DNA of 8,491 nucleotides from Prolixibacteraceae bacterium (GCA_007116765.1 SKHV01000237.1:1-8491); one strand, 5' to 3'. Numbered from the stretch's first letter, positions 1 to 5,787 are shown. A program made the numbers and translations. The notes: generated by a model from the letters alone, not told the origin.

Positions 1-503
1 CCTTTTTTTTTTTTTTTTAGTCCAAAGCCAACAATAAAATCGTTTCCAATTTCCATTCCTACATAATCAACGGGCATTTTATTTTTAAACTTTTCGGGCT
101 TCATCAGCAGACTTGCAATTTTTACATCTTTGGGGTTATTTTCTTTCAGTAATTTCATTACCTCAACAATAGTAGTTCCAGTATCAATAATATCTTCAAG
201 TACAACCAGTACACGCCCTTGAACAGGTTCGTTTAAACCAATCAGTTTCTTTACCTGCCCGGTTGTGTCGGTACCATGGTACGACGAAAGCCGCATGAAC
301 GTTACTTCGGCCTGTTCAAGTTCTATTTCTTTAAATAATTCGGCTGTAAACATGAACGAGCCATTGAGGATGCAAATAAATAAAACATCTTCGTCTTTCA
401 GGTCGCGAGATATTTTGGCGGCCATGTGCTTAACTATATCGTTAATTTGAGAGTATGGAATAAAGATCTCAAACTCTTTGTCGTGTAATTTTACCCGTTT
501 CAT
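1..503 (-). CDS. hpt: Hypoxanthine phosphoribosyltransferase, C-terminus lost at window edge
   Basis: Purine salvage enzyme of the cytoplasm: transfers the phosphoribosyl group of PRPP to hypoxanthine or guanine, giving IMP or GMP. I translated 162 good residues on the minus strand from ATG at 503-501. The PRPP-binding signature is plain at about residues 99-111 (VLVVLEDIIDTGTTI region, acidic pair E103-D104). The flexible-loop segment RLSSYHGTDTTG lies at 71-82, the base-contacting Lys region LLMKPEKF at 132-139, and VGFGL at 158-162. In the family VGFGL/VGYGI is followed by Asp-Tyr and roughly 15 further residues, for a total near 175-180. Here the Leu codon runs straight into a 16-base A run (T at 3-18), so the next codons read Lys. 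That removes the conserved Asp (human HPRT Asp193 equivalent), known to contact Mg/PRPP. I read this as a contig-end artefact rather than a real protein end. No Shine-Dalgarno site is visible. Family call very secure; the true end is unknown. Confidence 0.93.
   Translation of the reverse strand, partial: MKRVKLHDKEFEIFIPYSQINDIVKHMAAKISRDLKDEDVLFICILNGSFMFTAELFKEIELEQAEVTFMRLSSYHGTDTTGQVKKLIGLNEPVQGRVLVVLEDIIDTGTTIVEVMKLLKENNPKDVKIASLLMKPEKFKNKMPVDYVGMEIGNDFIVGFGLKKKKK
3..18. repeat. 16-base poly-T homopolymer at the window start
   Basis: Sixteen uninterrupted T's, preceded only by CC, replace the expected codons for the last residues of hpt. The break falls immediately after the Leu of the conserved VGFGL motif. 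A true coding sequence would be expected to give Asp-Tyr next. This looks like a low-quality contig end or homopolymer artefact, though a real slippage tract cannot be excluded from the sequence alone. Confidence 0.85.
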
Positions 504-554
504 GTTGCGATTTTAAAAATGGAAATACAAATAACTTATAAATATTTTAAAATT

Positions 555-562
555 CAAATTTA
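555..562 (-). promoter_or_regulatory. Possible -7 element of the hpt promoter
   Basis: Read on the minus strand this is TAAATTTG, a perfect match to the Bacteroidota -7 consensus TAnnTTTG, 51 bases upstream of the hpt start codon. No TTTG/TTG -33 element is seen at the usual spacing, so it rests on one box in AT-rich sequence. The surrounding 504-620 stretch holds no other gene that I can support. Confidence 0.33.
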
Positions 563-620
563 GAATTCTAAAATACCTGTAGTTTTTTTATTCTATGTTT
601 AGAAAACAATATTAATGAGA

Positions 621-658
621 TTAAAACAAAAAAAGCTTGTGCGCGAAATTGCACAAGC
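621..658 (-). terminator. Intrinsic terminator of the CDGSH gene
   Basis: Read on the minus strand: stem arm GCTTGTGC (658-651), 8-base loop (650-643), perfect complementary arm GCACAAGC (642-635), then seven T's (634-628) and GTTTTAA. The stem is 8 bp with five G-C pairs. It lies 36 bases after the stop codon of the CDGSH gene and separates it from hpt, so the two are probably separate transcription units. Confidence 0.85.
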
Positions 659-693
659 CATTTTATGTATTGCAAAATCTATTTTGTTTGAAA

Positions 694-933
694 TTATAAT
701 TTAGTATGTGTTCCATCACAAAACGGAGGATTATCGGTTTGCTTGCACTGGCATAAGTAATAGGTTTTTTTCTCTACTACCTCGAATGATTTGGGTACAA
801 ATCCGGTACCCACATGAGAGCCGTCACAAAAAGGTTGGTTTTTACTTTTTCCGCAAGCGCACCATAAATATTTTTTACCGGTTTCCAGTTCTACACCTGC
901 CGGTTTTTTATCGGCAATTTTTGCTTTTTCCAT
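694..933 (-). CDS. Small protein with two CDGSH iron-sulfur motifs
   Basis: 79 residues, apparently cytoplasmic, without signal peptide or membrane segment. Two CDGSH-type motifs (C-x-C-x8-C-D-G-[ST]-H) are both intact. The first has C25, C27, C36 and H40 (CDGSH); the second has C61, C63, C72 and H76 (CDGTH). Each set is the 3-Cys/1-His ligand pattern that binds a redox-active, acid-labile [2Fe-2S] cluster in the family. Two motifs in one chain is the layout of the human CISD3/MiNT type, whereas CISD1 and CISD2 have one motif and dimerise, so this protein may fold as a monomeric pseudo-dimer. Its cellular role is not known; electron or cluster transfer is the family-level guess. It is preceded by an A-rich region without Shine-Dalgarno and followed by a strong terminator, so it is probably monocistronic. 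Domain call very secure, physiological role open. Confidence 0.92.
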   Translation of the reverse strand: MEKAKIADKKPAGVELETGKKYLWCACGKSKNQPFCDGSHVGTGFVPKSFEVVEKKTYYLCQCKQTDNPPFCDGTHTKL

Positions 934-962
934 AATTTGTTGTTTAAGTTTTTATTATTACA

Positions 963-974
963 TATGTTAACATA
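963..974. repeat. 12-bp perfect palindrome upstream of the CDGSH gene
   Basis: TATGTTAACATA is its own reverse complement and overlaps a second palindrome, ACATATGT (960-967). It lies 30 bases upstream of the CDGSH start codon, where a regulator dimer or the promoter could sit. On the minus strand a TTG followed 20 bases later by TATGTTAA weakly resembles a Bacteroidota promoter over the same site. A 12-bp palindrome is expected about twice by chance in a window this long, so only its position makes it suggestive. Confidence 0.25.
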
Positions 975-1017
975 CAGGTGTTCATATTGTTTTGCAATTC
1001 ATGTTTTTGTTTTTATG

Positions 1018-1130
1018 AGGCTGCTGACTCTTGGCTATAGGCTACAGGCTGCTGGCTTCAAGTTTGGATACACTGATCTTAGCTTAGCTTAGCTTAGCTT
1101 CGCTCCGGTTCAGGTTTCAGGCTACAGGCT
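1018..1130. repeat. Dispersed direct repeats in the intergenic patch
   Basis: AGGCTACAGGCT occurs identically at 1039-1050 and 1119-1130, exactly 80 bases apart. AGGCTGCTG occurs at 1018-1026 and 1046-1054. GGCTTCA follows both copies of the first repeat (1054-1060 and 1127-1133). Together these make a mosaic of GGCT-containing words with no open reading frame. This patch lies in the 285-base gap between the CDGSH gene and the acyltransferase gene, which holds no gene I can support. Confidence 0.75.
1081..1100. repeat. Pentamer tandem repeat AGCTT x4
   Basis: Four perfect head-to-tail copies of AGCTT, preceded by a partial unit (CTT) and followed by CGCTCCGG. It lies between the two AGGCTACAGGCT copies. 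Perfect unit identity suggests recent slippage. Non-coding. Confidence 0.9.
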
Positions 1131-1172
1131 TCATACAGCAAGCATCAAGATGTAGAAAGTAAAAAATGCGAA

Positions 1173-1217
1173 AATCACCAATGACCAATCACTAATGACT
1201 TAATTCGTCCTTCGTCC
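1173..1217. repeat. Heptamer repeat array
   Basis: Four contiguous 7-base units fit AAT[C/G]AC[C/T]: AATCACC (1173-1179), AATGACC (1180-1186), AATCACT (1187-1193) and AATGACT (1194-1200). After TAA come two identical 7-base units TTCGTCC (1204-1210 and 1211-1217), ending one base before the stop codon of the acyltransferase gene. The alternation C/G at position 4 and change C to T at position 7 suggest a doubled 14-base unit. Short heptamer arrays of this kind are known as intergenic repeats in cyanobacteria; their role is unclear. Confidence 0.85.
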
Positions 1218-1218
1218 A

Positions 1219-3027
1219 TTATTCTCCGTTTTTGTTTTTTAATAGTTCGCGGCTCGAATAAAAGCGTTCAAGTATCGAACCGTCGTTCACCTCTTTTGAT
1301 AGAGATTCGATGGTATCCTGAGGCACATCGTAAATATCGAGTAATATCAGTCCGTCGAGGCAATTATTAAAATTAGGATCAACATTAAAGGCAAGAATTT
1401 TTGCATTTAGGCTCAGGTACTTTTTAAGAAGCACCGGTATGCCGTTGTTCACTTTGTCGATGTCGCCAATTATGCGGTCAAACTTATTCAGGTCGCCACC
1501 GGCATTGTCGAGTAAAAGGTTAATGTTTTCGTTATCGCTCACAAACTTATACGCTTTTTTAGGCCGAATGTGCCGTGCTATTTCGTTGTTGAAATAATAA
1601 GTGGTTATGAACTTGATTATACTATCCTTCGACACTTTCGAATAATTGTTACTAATACTTACAGGCCCAATAAGGTAGCGGAACTCGGGATTTTTCAGCA
1701 GAAAATAGAGTATCCCTTTCCATAGGAGGAAAAGTGGCAGGGCTTTTCGCTGGTAATCGGGCACCACAAACGAACGCCCGAGTTCGATTGATTGCGAAAG
1801 CAGGTTTTTAATTTGTGGTTTCAGTTTAAACAGGCTGCTAATGTAAAAGCCTTGTAAGCCAAATTGCTGAATTATTTCGTTGCCGGGACCAATTCGATAT
1901 GCCCCAACAATGCGTTCTTCGTCGTTGTCCCAAATAAAAAGTTGCCTATAATACAGGTCGTACTCATCAATATCAATAGAAAGGTTGGTGCCTTCTCCAA
2001 CCAGCCTGAAGGTAATTTCGCGCAGGCGGCCAATTTCGTTCAGGAAGTTGGGTATGCATTTAGTGGGGGCACAATACACCGTATAGTTTTTTACGGAAAA
2101 CAATTCATAATCGTCTTTAATGCTTTGAAGTTCTTTCAATAAAATGTTTTTGTCAACCGCAGGTATTATTTCTTCAATAAGAGTTTTCTTTTTGCGCGGC
2201 AATAACTTGAAGAATTTTCGCACCTCGATTTTTTTATCGGCTCCGAGGCTGTAGGTTTTAGCCCGCATGAAACGCCCAAACTGGTTTATGTCGTTGAATT
2301 GTTCGATATCATTTCTCCTAATTGGAGTACCAACCCGTATGGTAATTTCTTTTTTCTTACGGCTGAAAAGTTCCCCGGGGAGTTTGGCCACTTTGAGTTT
2401 CGGGTTTATCATCCCAAGCCAGTGGAACATGCGCGAATTTGAGCCGCTAAAATAAATTGGCACAACAGGCACTTCGGCCTTTTTAATGAATTTTATTACC
2501 GGGAATTGCCATTCCTTATCCACAATGTTGTAATATTGGTCGAAGCCCGAAACCTCGCCGGCAGGGAAAATACACAACACACCGCCTGATTGCAAGTGTT
2601 TCATGGCCTGACGTAAACCGCTCATGCCCGAGCTGTCCTTCTCGAAGGGGTTCACGCTAAGGAAGAAATCATTTAGAGATTCGATTTTTTTCAGAAATTC
2701 ATTGGCCAGTATTTTAACATCGGGTCGTATTTCCGAAAGAATCTTAATGAGAAGAATGCCGTCGAGGCCACCAAAAGGGTGGTTCGACACTGTAATAAAC
2801 GGACCATTGAGCGGTATTTTTTTGAGCAGTTCCCTATCAAATTCATATTTTAGCTCAAGGGTTTCGATAAGTTTATCGATAAAACCAACCCCTACCTCCG
2901 AAGCAAGCTCTGTGTAAAGCCTGTTCACTTTTTTCATTTGCAGCAAATGAATAATAAAACTTACAAAAGCCCCGTCGCCAAAGTATTTTTTGCGTGGTTT
3001 ATCAAAAAAAATATTGCCCTGGTTCAT
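1219..3027 (-). CDS. Bifunctional acyltransferase: PlsC-like domain fused to OlsB-like GNAT domain (OlsF-type, probable aminolipid synthase)
   Basis: 602 residues. The N-terminal half (about 75-240) is a glycerophosphate-type acyltransferase. It has the catalytic His/Asp block SNHPFGGLDG (H83, D89), FPAGEVSG (154-161, with the motif III Glu at 158) and VPVVPIYFSG (186-195). The His-Asp spacing is H-x5-D rather than the textbook H-x4-D, a variant I recall in Bacteroidota relatives, so probably not a defect. The C-terminal half (about 310-480) resembles the ornithine-acyl-ACP N-acyltransferase OlsB: EIGRLREITFR (331-341), ERIVGAYRIGPG (371-382), ELGRSFVVPDYQRKALPLFL (415-434) and LIGPVSISNNYS (452-463). 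In OlsF-type enzymes the C-terminal part N-acylates an amino acid with a 3-hydroxy fatty acid and the N-terminal part O-acylates that hydroxyl. The product here could be an ornithine, glycine or related aminolipid; the sequence does not tell which. Probably membrane-associated, without clear transmembrane helices. An in-frame stop at 3066-3064 limits upstream extension. Architecture secure, substrate inferred. Confidence 0.85.
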   Translation of the reverse strand: MNQGNIFFDKPRKKYFGDGAFVSFIIHLLQMKKVNRLYTELASEVGVGFIDKLIETLELKYEFDRELLKKIPLNGPFITVSNHPFGGLDGILLIKILSEIRPDVKILANEFLKKIESLNDFFLSVNPFEKDSSGMSGLRQAMKHLQSGGVLCIFPAGEVSGFDQYYNIVDKEWQFPVIKFIKKAEVPVVPIYFSGSNSRMFHWLGMINPKLKVAKLPGELFSRKKKEITIRVGTPIRRNDIEQFNDINQFGRFMRAKTYSLGADKKIEVRKFFKLLPRKKKTLIEEIIPAVDKNILLKELQSIKDDYELFSVKNYTVYCAPTKCIPNFLNEIGRLREITFRLVGEGTNLSIDIDEYDLYYRQLFIWDNDEERIVGAYRIGPGNEIIQQFGLQGFYISSLFKLKPQIKNLLSQSIELGRSFVVPDYQRKALPLFLLWKGILYFLLKNPEFRYLIGPVSISNNYSKVSKDSIIKFITTYYFNNEIARHIRPKKAYKFVSDNENINLLLDNAGGDLNKFDRIIGDIDKVNNGIPVLLKKYLSLNAKILAFNVDPNFNNCLDGLILLDIYDVPQDTIESLSKEVNDGSILERFYSSRELLKNKNGE

Positions 3028-3126
3028 GTCGTTTATGTTGTAAAAGTTAAAAACACGATAAAGTTAGAGTTCTTTTTATAATTTAAAAATGGCAATTAAT
3101 GTGAATGGTTTTATTACTCTTTTATT

Positions 3127-3134
3127 TATATTTG
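3127..3134 (+). promoter_or_regulatory. Possible -7 promoter element in the divergent gap
   Basis: TATATTTG is a perfect match to TAnnTTTG on the plus strand. TGTG at 3100-3103, with a 23-base spacer, is the only, imperfect, -33 candidate. A transcript from here would start near 3140, cross the hairpin at 3219-3264, and be far upstream (about 395 bases) of the glycosyltransferase start. That distance makes it an odd promoter for that gene and a better fit for a short separate RNA or a long leader. Confidence 0.3.
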
Positions 3135-3218
3135 GGAGGTATTCAAACCTTAAGCTTAACCGGATGAAGAATTTTTTTCTTTTACGTATATTCGAAAATT
3201 GCAGGTTCTCGTCTGATT

Positions 3219-3264
3219 AAAATCTCACGAATCATCATTATAATAATCAAATTGAGATTTTTTT
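3219..3264 (+). terminator. Terminator-like hairpin without an obvious gene
   Basis: Arms AAAATCTCA (3219-3227) and TGAGATTTT (3253-3261) form a perfect 9-bp stem around a 25-base AT-rich loop, with the T run continuing to 3264. The stem has only three G-C pairs and the loop is long, so termination would be weak unless the loop folds. No plus-strand protein gene ends just before it. It may terminate a small RNA or attenuate a leader transcript of the downstream glycosyltransferase gene. Confidence 0.35.
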
Positions 3265-3271
3265 ATGGTTT

Positions 3272-3348
3272 GTACACATAGTAATTACCTATATATATTA
3301 CATGGAAAGCAATTGACAGGCACAAAATCAGTAAAGTACACATGGAAA
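3272..3348. repeat. Short direct repeats GTACACAT and ACATGGAAA
   Basis: GTACACAT occurs at 3272-3279 and 3336-3343; ACATGGAAA occurs at 3300-3308 and 3340-3348. The second copies overlap one another. They sit upstream of the glycosyltransferase gene and could be remnants of a duplication or regulator half-sites. Short words in AT-rich DNA recur by chance, so support is modest. Confidence 0.4.
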
Positions 3349-3534
3349 AAGGTGGTGGCATCATATTTATTAGTTGTTAATATTTTAGAAAAAAACATGG
3401 GGCATTTAATACAAATATTATAGATAGCAAGTTGGTATTTGTTAATTTACGCATCGTATAAGATCGGTCGTATAGCCTTGAACATTTTTGAAAATAGTAT
3501 AAAGAAGCAATCAGAAGAATAATTCCTGCACACG

Positions 3535-5610
3535 ATGATTATCAAAACAAATTATAAGATTTCAAAACAAATACTGAACTTGATTTTTGCATTTGTCTTG
3601 ATAAGTATTTCAATTTTATACAACTACCACAACCTTATTTTTGAAAGTCCACAATCGGTACATGCCTGGCGACAGGCCGATTGTGCATCTACAGCACTTA
3701 ACTACCACACAGGAAGCCTGGGGTTTTTCCACCCCGAAACACACAACCTTACATCAAACGGGGGCACAAGTGGCAAAGTTGCCACAAGCGAAATACCGGT
3801 TTTTTATTACCTTGTTGCAAAGCTGTATTCTATCTTCGGTCAGCACGAATTTATTTATCGTTTGCTGAATACGCTAATTTTCCTCACCGGTTTGTTTTAT
3901 CTCTTCAAGCTTGCAAATTTATTGTTGAAAGATAGCTTTTGGGCTGCTTTTATTTCCCTGCTCTTTTTCACATCGCCGGTTTTGGTTTACTACGGGAATA
4001 ATTACCTTCTAAACTCATCGGCACTTGCATTTTCGTTTATCGGATGGTTCTATTTTGCACGTTTTATTCTATATCGAAAATACAAGCAGTATTTAATATC
4101 GATGATTTTCTTTTTATTGGCAGGAGCATTCAAAGTAACTGCTTTGCTTTCGGTTTTTGCAATTTTAGGGCTTATGTTTTTTGAAGTTTTGGGGATTTAT
4201 AAAACCAACAAAGAGAATGCTCTTTTTAAAAGAAGGCCCTTTCAATTTATTTTACCCGTATTTGCAATTTTTATTGTTGTTGGAGCGTGGATTATCTATG
4301 CCCACTATTACAATACGAAGCACGATACAACGTATTTCTCAACCACAATTTTCCCAATTTGGAGTTTGAGTCCCGAAGCTATCAATAAGGTTAAAAGTAA
4401 TATAAAAGAAATATGGCTGAATCAGTATTTTCATAAAAGTGTATTTTTGTTCATCGTTTTATGCTTTATTTCAGTTGTTTCTTTTTTGAAAAAAGGCAGC
4501 CGCCTCATTAACCTCAGCATATTGTTTATTTCAGTTCAGGTTATTTTGTATGCTTTGCTCCAGTTTTGGACGTTCCAGGACCACGATTACTACACAATTG
4601 AATTGTTCATTTTGCCGGTGCTGATAGTACTTTCATTTGCCCTTACCCTTAGCCGTGCTTACCCAAAACTCTTTTCTTCGGTTTATCTGAAAGCGGCTTT
4701 ATTGTTTTTGCTTGTTTTCAATGTAGTTTATGCCCGGCAGCAGCAAAATGCCCGTTACGTTAGCAATATGAACGAATATTATTTCGAAAACGACATATAC
4801 ACAATCACCCCCTTTTTACGCGAAATTGGTGTGGCCGAGAACGATACCGTAATTTCCTTGCCCGATATCGGGCACGTTTCACTGTACCTGATGAACCAAA
4901 AAGGATGGACCGATTATACCGATATGCGCTTTAATAAAGGGGAGCCAATACGCTATAACCAAAGCGCCGAAGGAATAAAAAAGTCAATTGAAAACGGCGC
5001 CTCCTATCTCATTTTAAATGGACTGCACCATCTCTACTTAAAATCCTACCTACAGGAATTTTGCATCAGCCTAAAAGGGAACAAGAACAATGTTTACGTT
5101 TTTGACCTATGCGATTCCACTAAAAACTTCAACCTCCCCCCACTTACATTATTGGAAACATACTATTGCGATGCTGAAGAACTTTCCGAGAACGGTGAAT
5201 TCTTTGTTTCAGATAATGCCCAATTCGGAAATGGCACTACCCAAAGTGCCGATTTTTCGCACAGCGGAACATTTTCTTCTAAAATTAATTCCCAATCGCC
5301 TTATGGTTTCACCATAAAAATTAAAGATGTGCAAAAAGGCGAAAAGTTTGAAATTACAGCCCGCATGTTTTCACCCGGGTCAAAATCAGCTTACATGATT
5401 GCTTCATCAAGCAATACTTCAGTTTTTTATCACAATAAATCGGAAGTTATTGAAGTGCCGGGCAGCAGTTGGCAGCAGCTCCGTAAAGAATTTTTTATAA
5501 CCGATGACTTACCAAACGACCAACTTGTTTTTTATACGCACAATCCCGGTGATGTGCCGGTGTATTTCGACAATTTACTAATAAAAAGGTATAAAAGCAT
5601 TTTAGAATGA
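3535..5610 (+). CDS. GT-C fold membrane glycosyltransferase (family 39/ArnT-like) with C-terminal beta-sandwich-like domain
   Basis: 691 residues. A first transmembrane helix (about 13-31) is followed by an extracytoplasmic loop with HAWRQADCAS (43-52). Its D49 is at the place of the catalytic Asp in PMT/ArnT-type enzymes, and a further acidic residue follows at E86 (ATSEIPVFYY). About nine more hydrophobic segments follow: 107-129, 135-152, 159-178, 186-217 (probably two), 238-258, 302-317, 325-345, 355-371 and 384-400. HDYY at 350-353 is typical of this family. Residues 405-530 are a soluble, presumably periplasmic, module. Residues 540-690 are beta-rich and polar, ending VPVYFDNLLIKR, resembling a carbohydrate-binding jelly roll. 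Such enzymes use polyprenyl-phosphate sugars to glycosylate lipid, polysaccharide or protein outside the inner membrane; donor and acceptor are not evident. The start is the first ATG after an in-frame TAA at 3520-3522. It stands alone, with AT-rich codon use unlike ilvD. Family secure, substrate unknown. Confidence 0.85.
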   Translation: MIIKTNYKISKQILNLIFAFVLISISILYNYHNLIFESPQSVHAWRQADCASTALNYHTGSLGFFHPETHNLTSNGGTSGKVATSEIPVFYYLVAKLYSIFGQHEFIYRLLNTLIFLTGLFYLFKLANLLLKDSFWAAFISLLFFTSPVLVYYGNNYLLNSSALAFSFIGWFYFARFILYRKYKQYLISMIFFLLAGAFKVTALLSVFAILGLMFFEVLGIYKTNKENALFKRRPFQFILPVFAIFIVVGAWIIYAHYYNTKHDTTYFSTTIFPIWSLSPEAINKVKSNIKEIWLNQYFHKSVFLFIVLCFISVVSFLKKGSRLINLSILFISVQVILYALLQFWTFQDHDYYTIELFILPVLIVLSFALTLSRAYPKLFSSVYLKAALLFLLVFNVVYARQQQNARYVSNMNEYYFENDIYTITPFLREIGVAENDTVISLPDIGHVSLYLMNQKGWTDYTDMRFNKGEPIRYNQSAEGIKKSIENGASYLILNGLHHLYLKSYLQEFCISLKGNKNNVYVFDLCDSTKNFNLPPLTLLETYYCDAEELSENGEFFVSDNAQFGNGTTQSADFSHSGTFSSKINSQSPYGFTIKIKDVQKGEKFEITARMFSPGSKSAYMIASSSNTSVFYHNKSEVIEVPGSSWQQLRKEFFITDDLPNDQLVFYTHNPGDVPVYFDNLLIKRYKSILE

Positions 5611-5673
5611 AACTTTTTAAGTGCTTTTTGTGTTATATTTCAACAAAAAAAGCAAATCAAATTTTCAACAAGT

Positions 5674-5703
5674 TTTGATTTTTGAAATTTATTTCTACAT
5701 TTG
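5674..5703 (+). promoter_or_regulatory. Bacteroidota-type promoter of the ilv operon
   Basis: TTTG at 5674-5677 (-33 element), an 18-base spacer and TACATTTG at 5696-5703 fit the Bacteroidota consensus TTTG, N17-23, TAnnTTTG with a perfect -7 box. Transcription should begin around 5708-5712, about ten bases before the leader-peptide start codon. This is the best promoter match in the window, and its position ahead of the leader peptide supports both calls. Confidence 0.75.
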
Positions 5704-5721
5704 TTGCAATAAGAAAAAAAG

Positions 5722-5787
5722 ATGAAAGCATTGAACAACATTTCCATTCTAGTCCTACTCGTAGTAGTCGTCATTTTTAAGAAATGA
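5722..5787 (+). CDS. ilvL: Leader peptide of the ilv operon, rich in Ile, Leu and Val
   Basis: A 21-codon frame from ATG to TGA. It begins MKALNNIS and continues with Ile, Leu, Val, Leu, Leu, four Val, Ile, Phe, Lys, Lys. Twelve of 21 residues are branched-chain amino acids: 3 Ile (ATT), 4 Leu (TTG, CTA, CTA, CTC) and 5 Val (GTC x3, GTA x2). Ten of them form a run broken by nothing from codon 9 to 18. The peptide itself has no expected function; its translation measures the supply of charged Ile, Leu and Val tRNAs. The A-rich stretch at 5711-5720 serves in place of a Shine-Dalgarno site. The stop codon overlaps the start of RNA segment 2 of the attenuator, so a ribosome reaching the stop would cover that segment. 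Same logic as ilvL of the enteric ilvGMEDA operon; the sequence itself is not homologous as far as I can see. Confidence 0.85.
   Translation: MKALNNISILVLLVVVVIFKK

Larger units (their letters stand above)
3028..3534. other. 507-base AT-rich gap between divergent genes, no protein gene seen
   Basis: The gap separates the minus-strand acyltransferase gene from the plus-strand glycosyltransferase gene, so both promoters should lie here. Only very short open frames occur: 18 codons at 3164-3220 and 12 codons at 3342-3380. Neither has a recognisable product. The structured elements I can see are a TATATTTG box, a hairpin with a T run, and short direct repeats, listed separately. No tRNA or known riboswitch is recognised. 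Confidence 0.6.

Noticed and set aside
3..18. Poly-T run as the terminator of a minus-strand gene
   Set aside because: On the minus strand it reads as A's, it lies inside the expected coding region of hpt, and no hairpin precedes it.
265..450. Plus-strand open frame of 61 codons
   Set aside because: It lies antisense to hpt, which has clear family motifs on the minus strand; the product resembles nothing.
1081..1217. CRISPR array
   Set aside because: The repeat units are 5, 7 and 12 bases, without regular unique spacers of 25-40 bases and without cas genes.
2779..2799. H-x5-D instead of H-x4-D in the PlsC-like domain, as a sign of an inactive enzyme
   Set aside because: The surrounding motif NHPFGGLDG is well formed, the motif III Glu region is intact, and I recall the same spacing in other Bacteroidota acyltransferases of this type.
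3164..3220. 18-codon frame before the hairpin at 3219-3264, considered as a second attenuator leader peptide
   Set aside because: Its composition is mixed (Phe, Leu, Arg, Ser) without a run of one amino-acid class. No alternative pairing partner for the hairpin was found, and the next gene is not biosynthetic for an amino acid.
5623..5690. Terminator of the glycosyltransferase gene
   Set aside because: The possible stems (GCTTTTT with AAAAAAAGC; AAATCAAA 5654-5661 with TTTGATTT 5674-5681) are almost pure A-T or need bulges. The second overlaps the -33 box of the ilv promoter and has no clean T tract.
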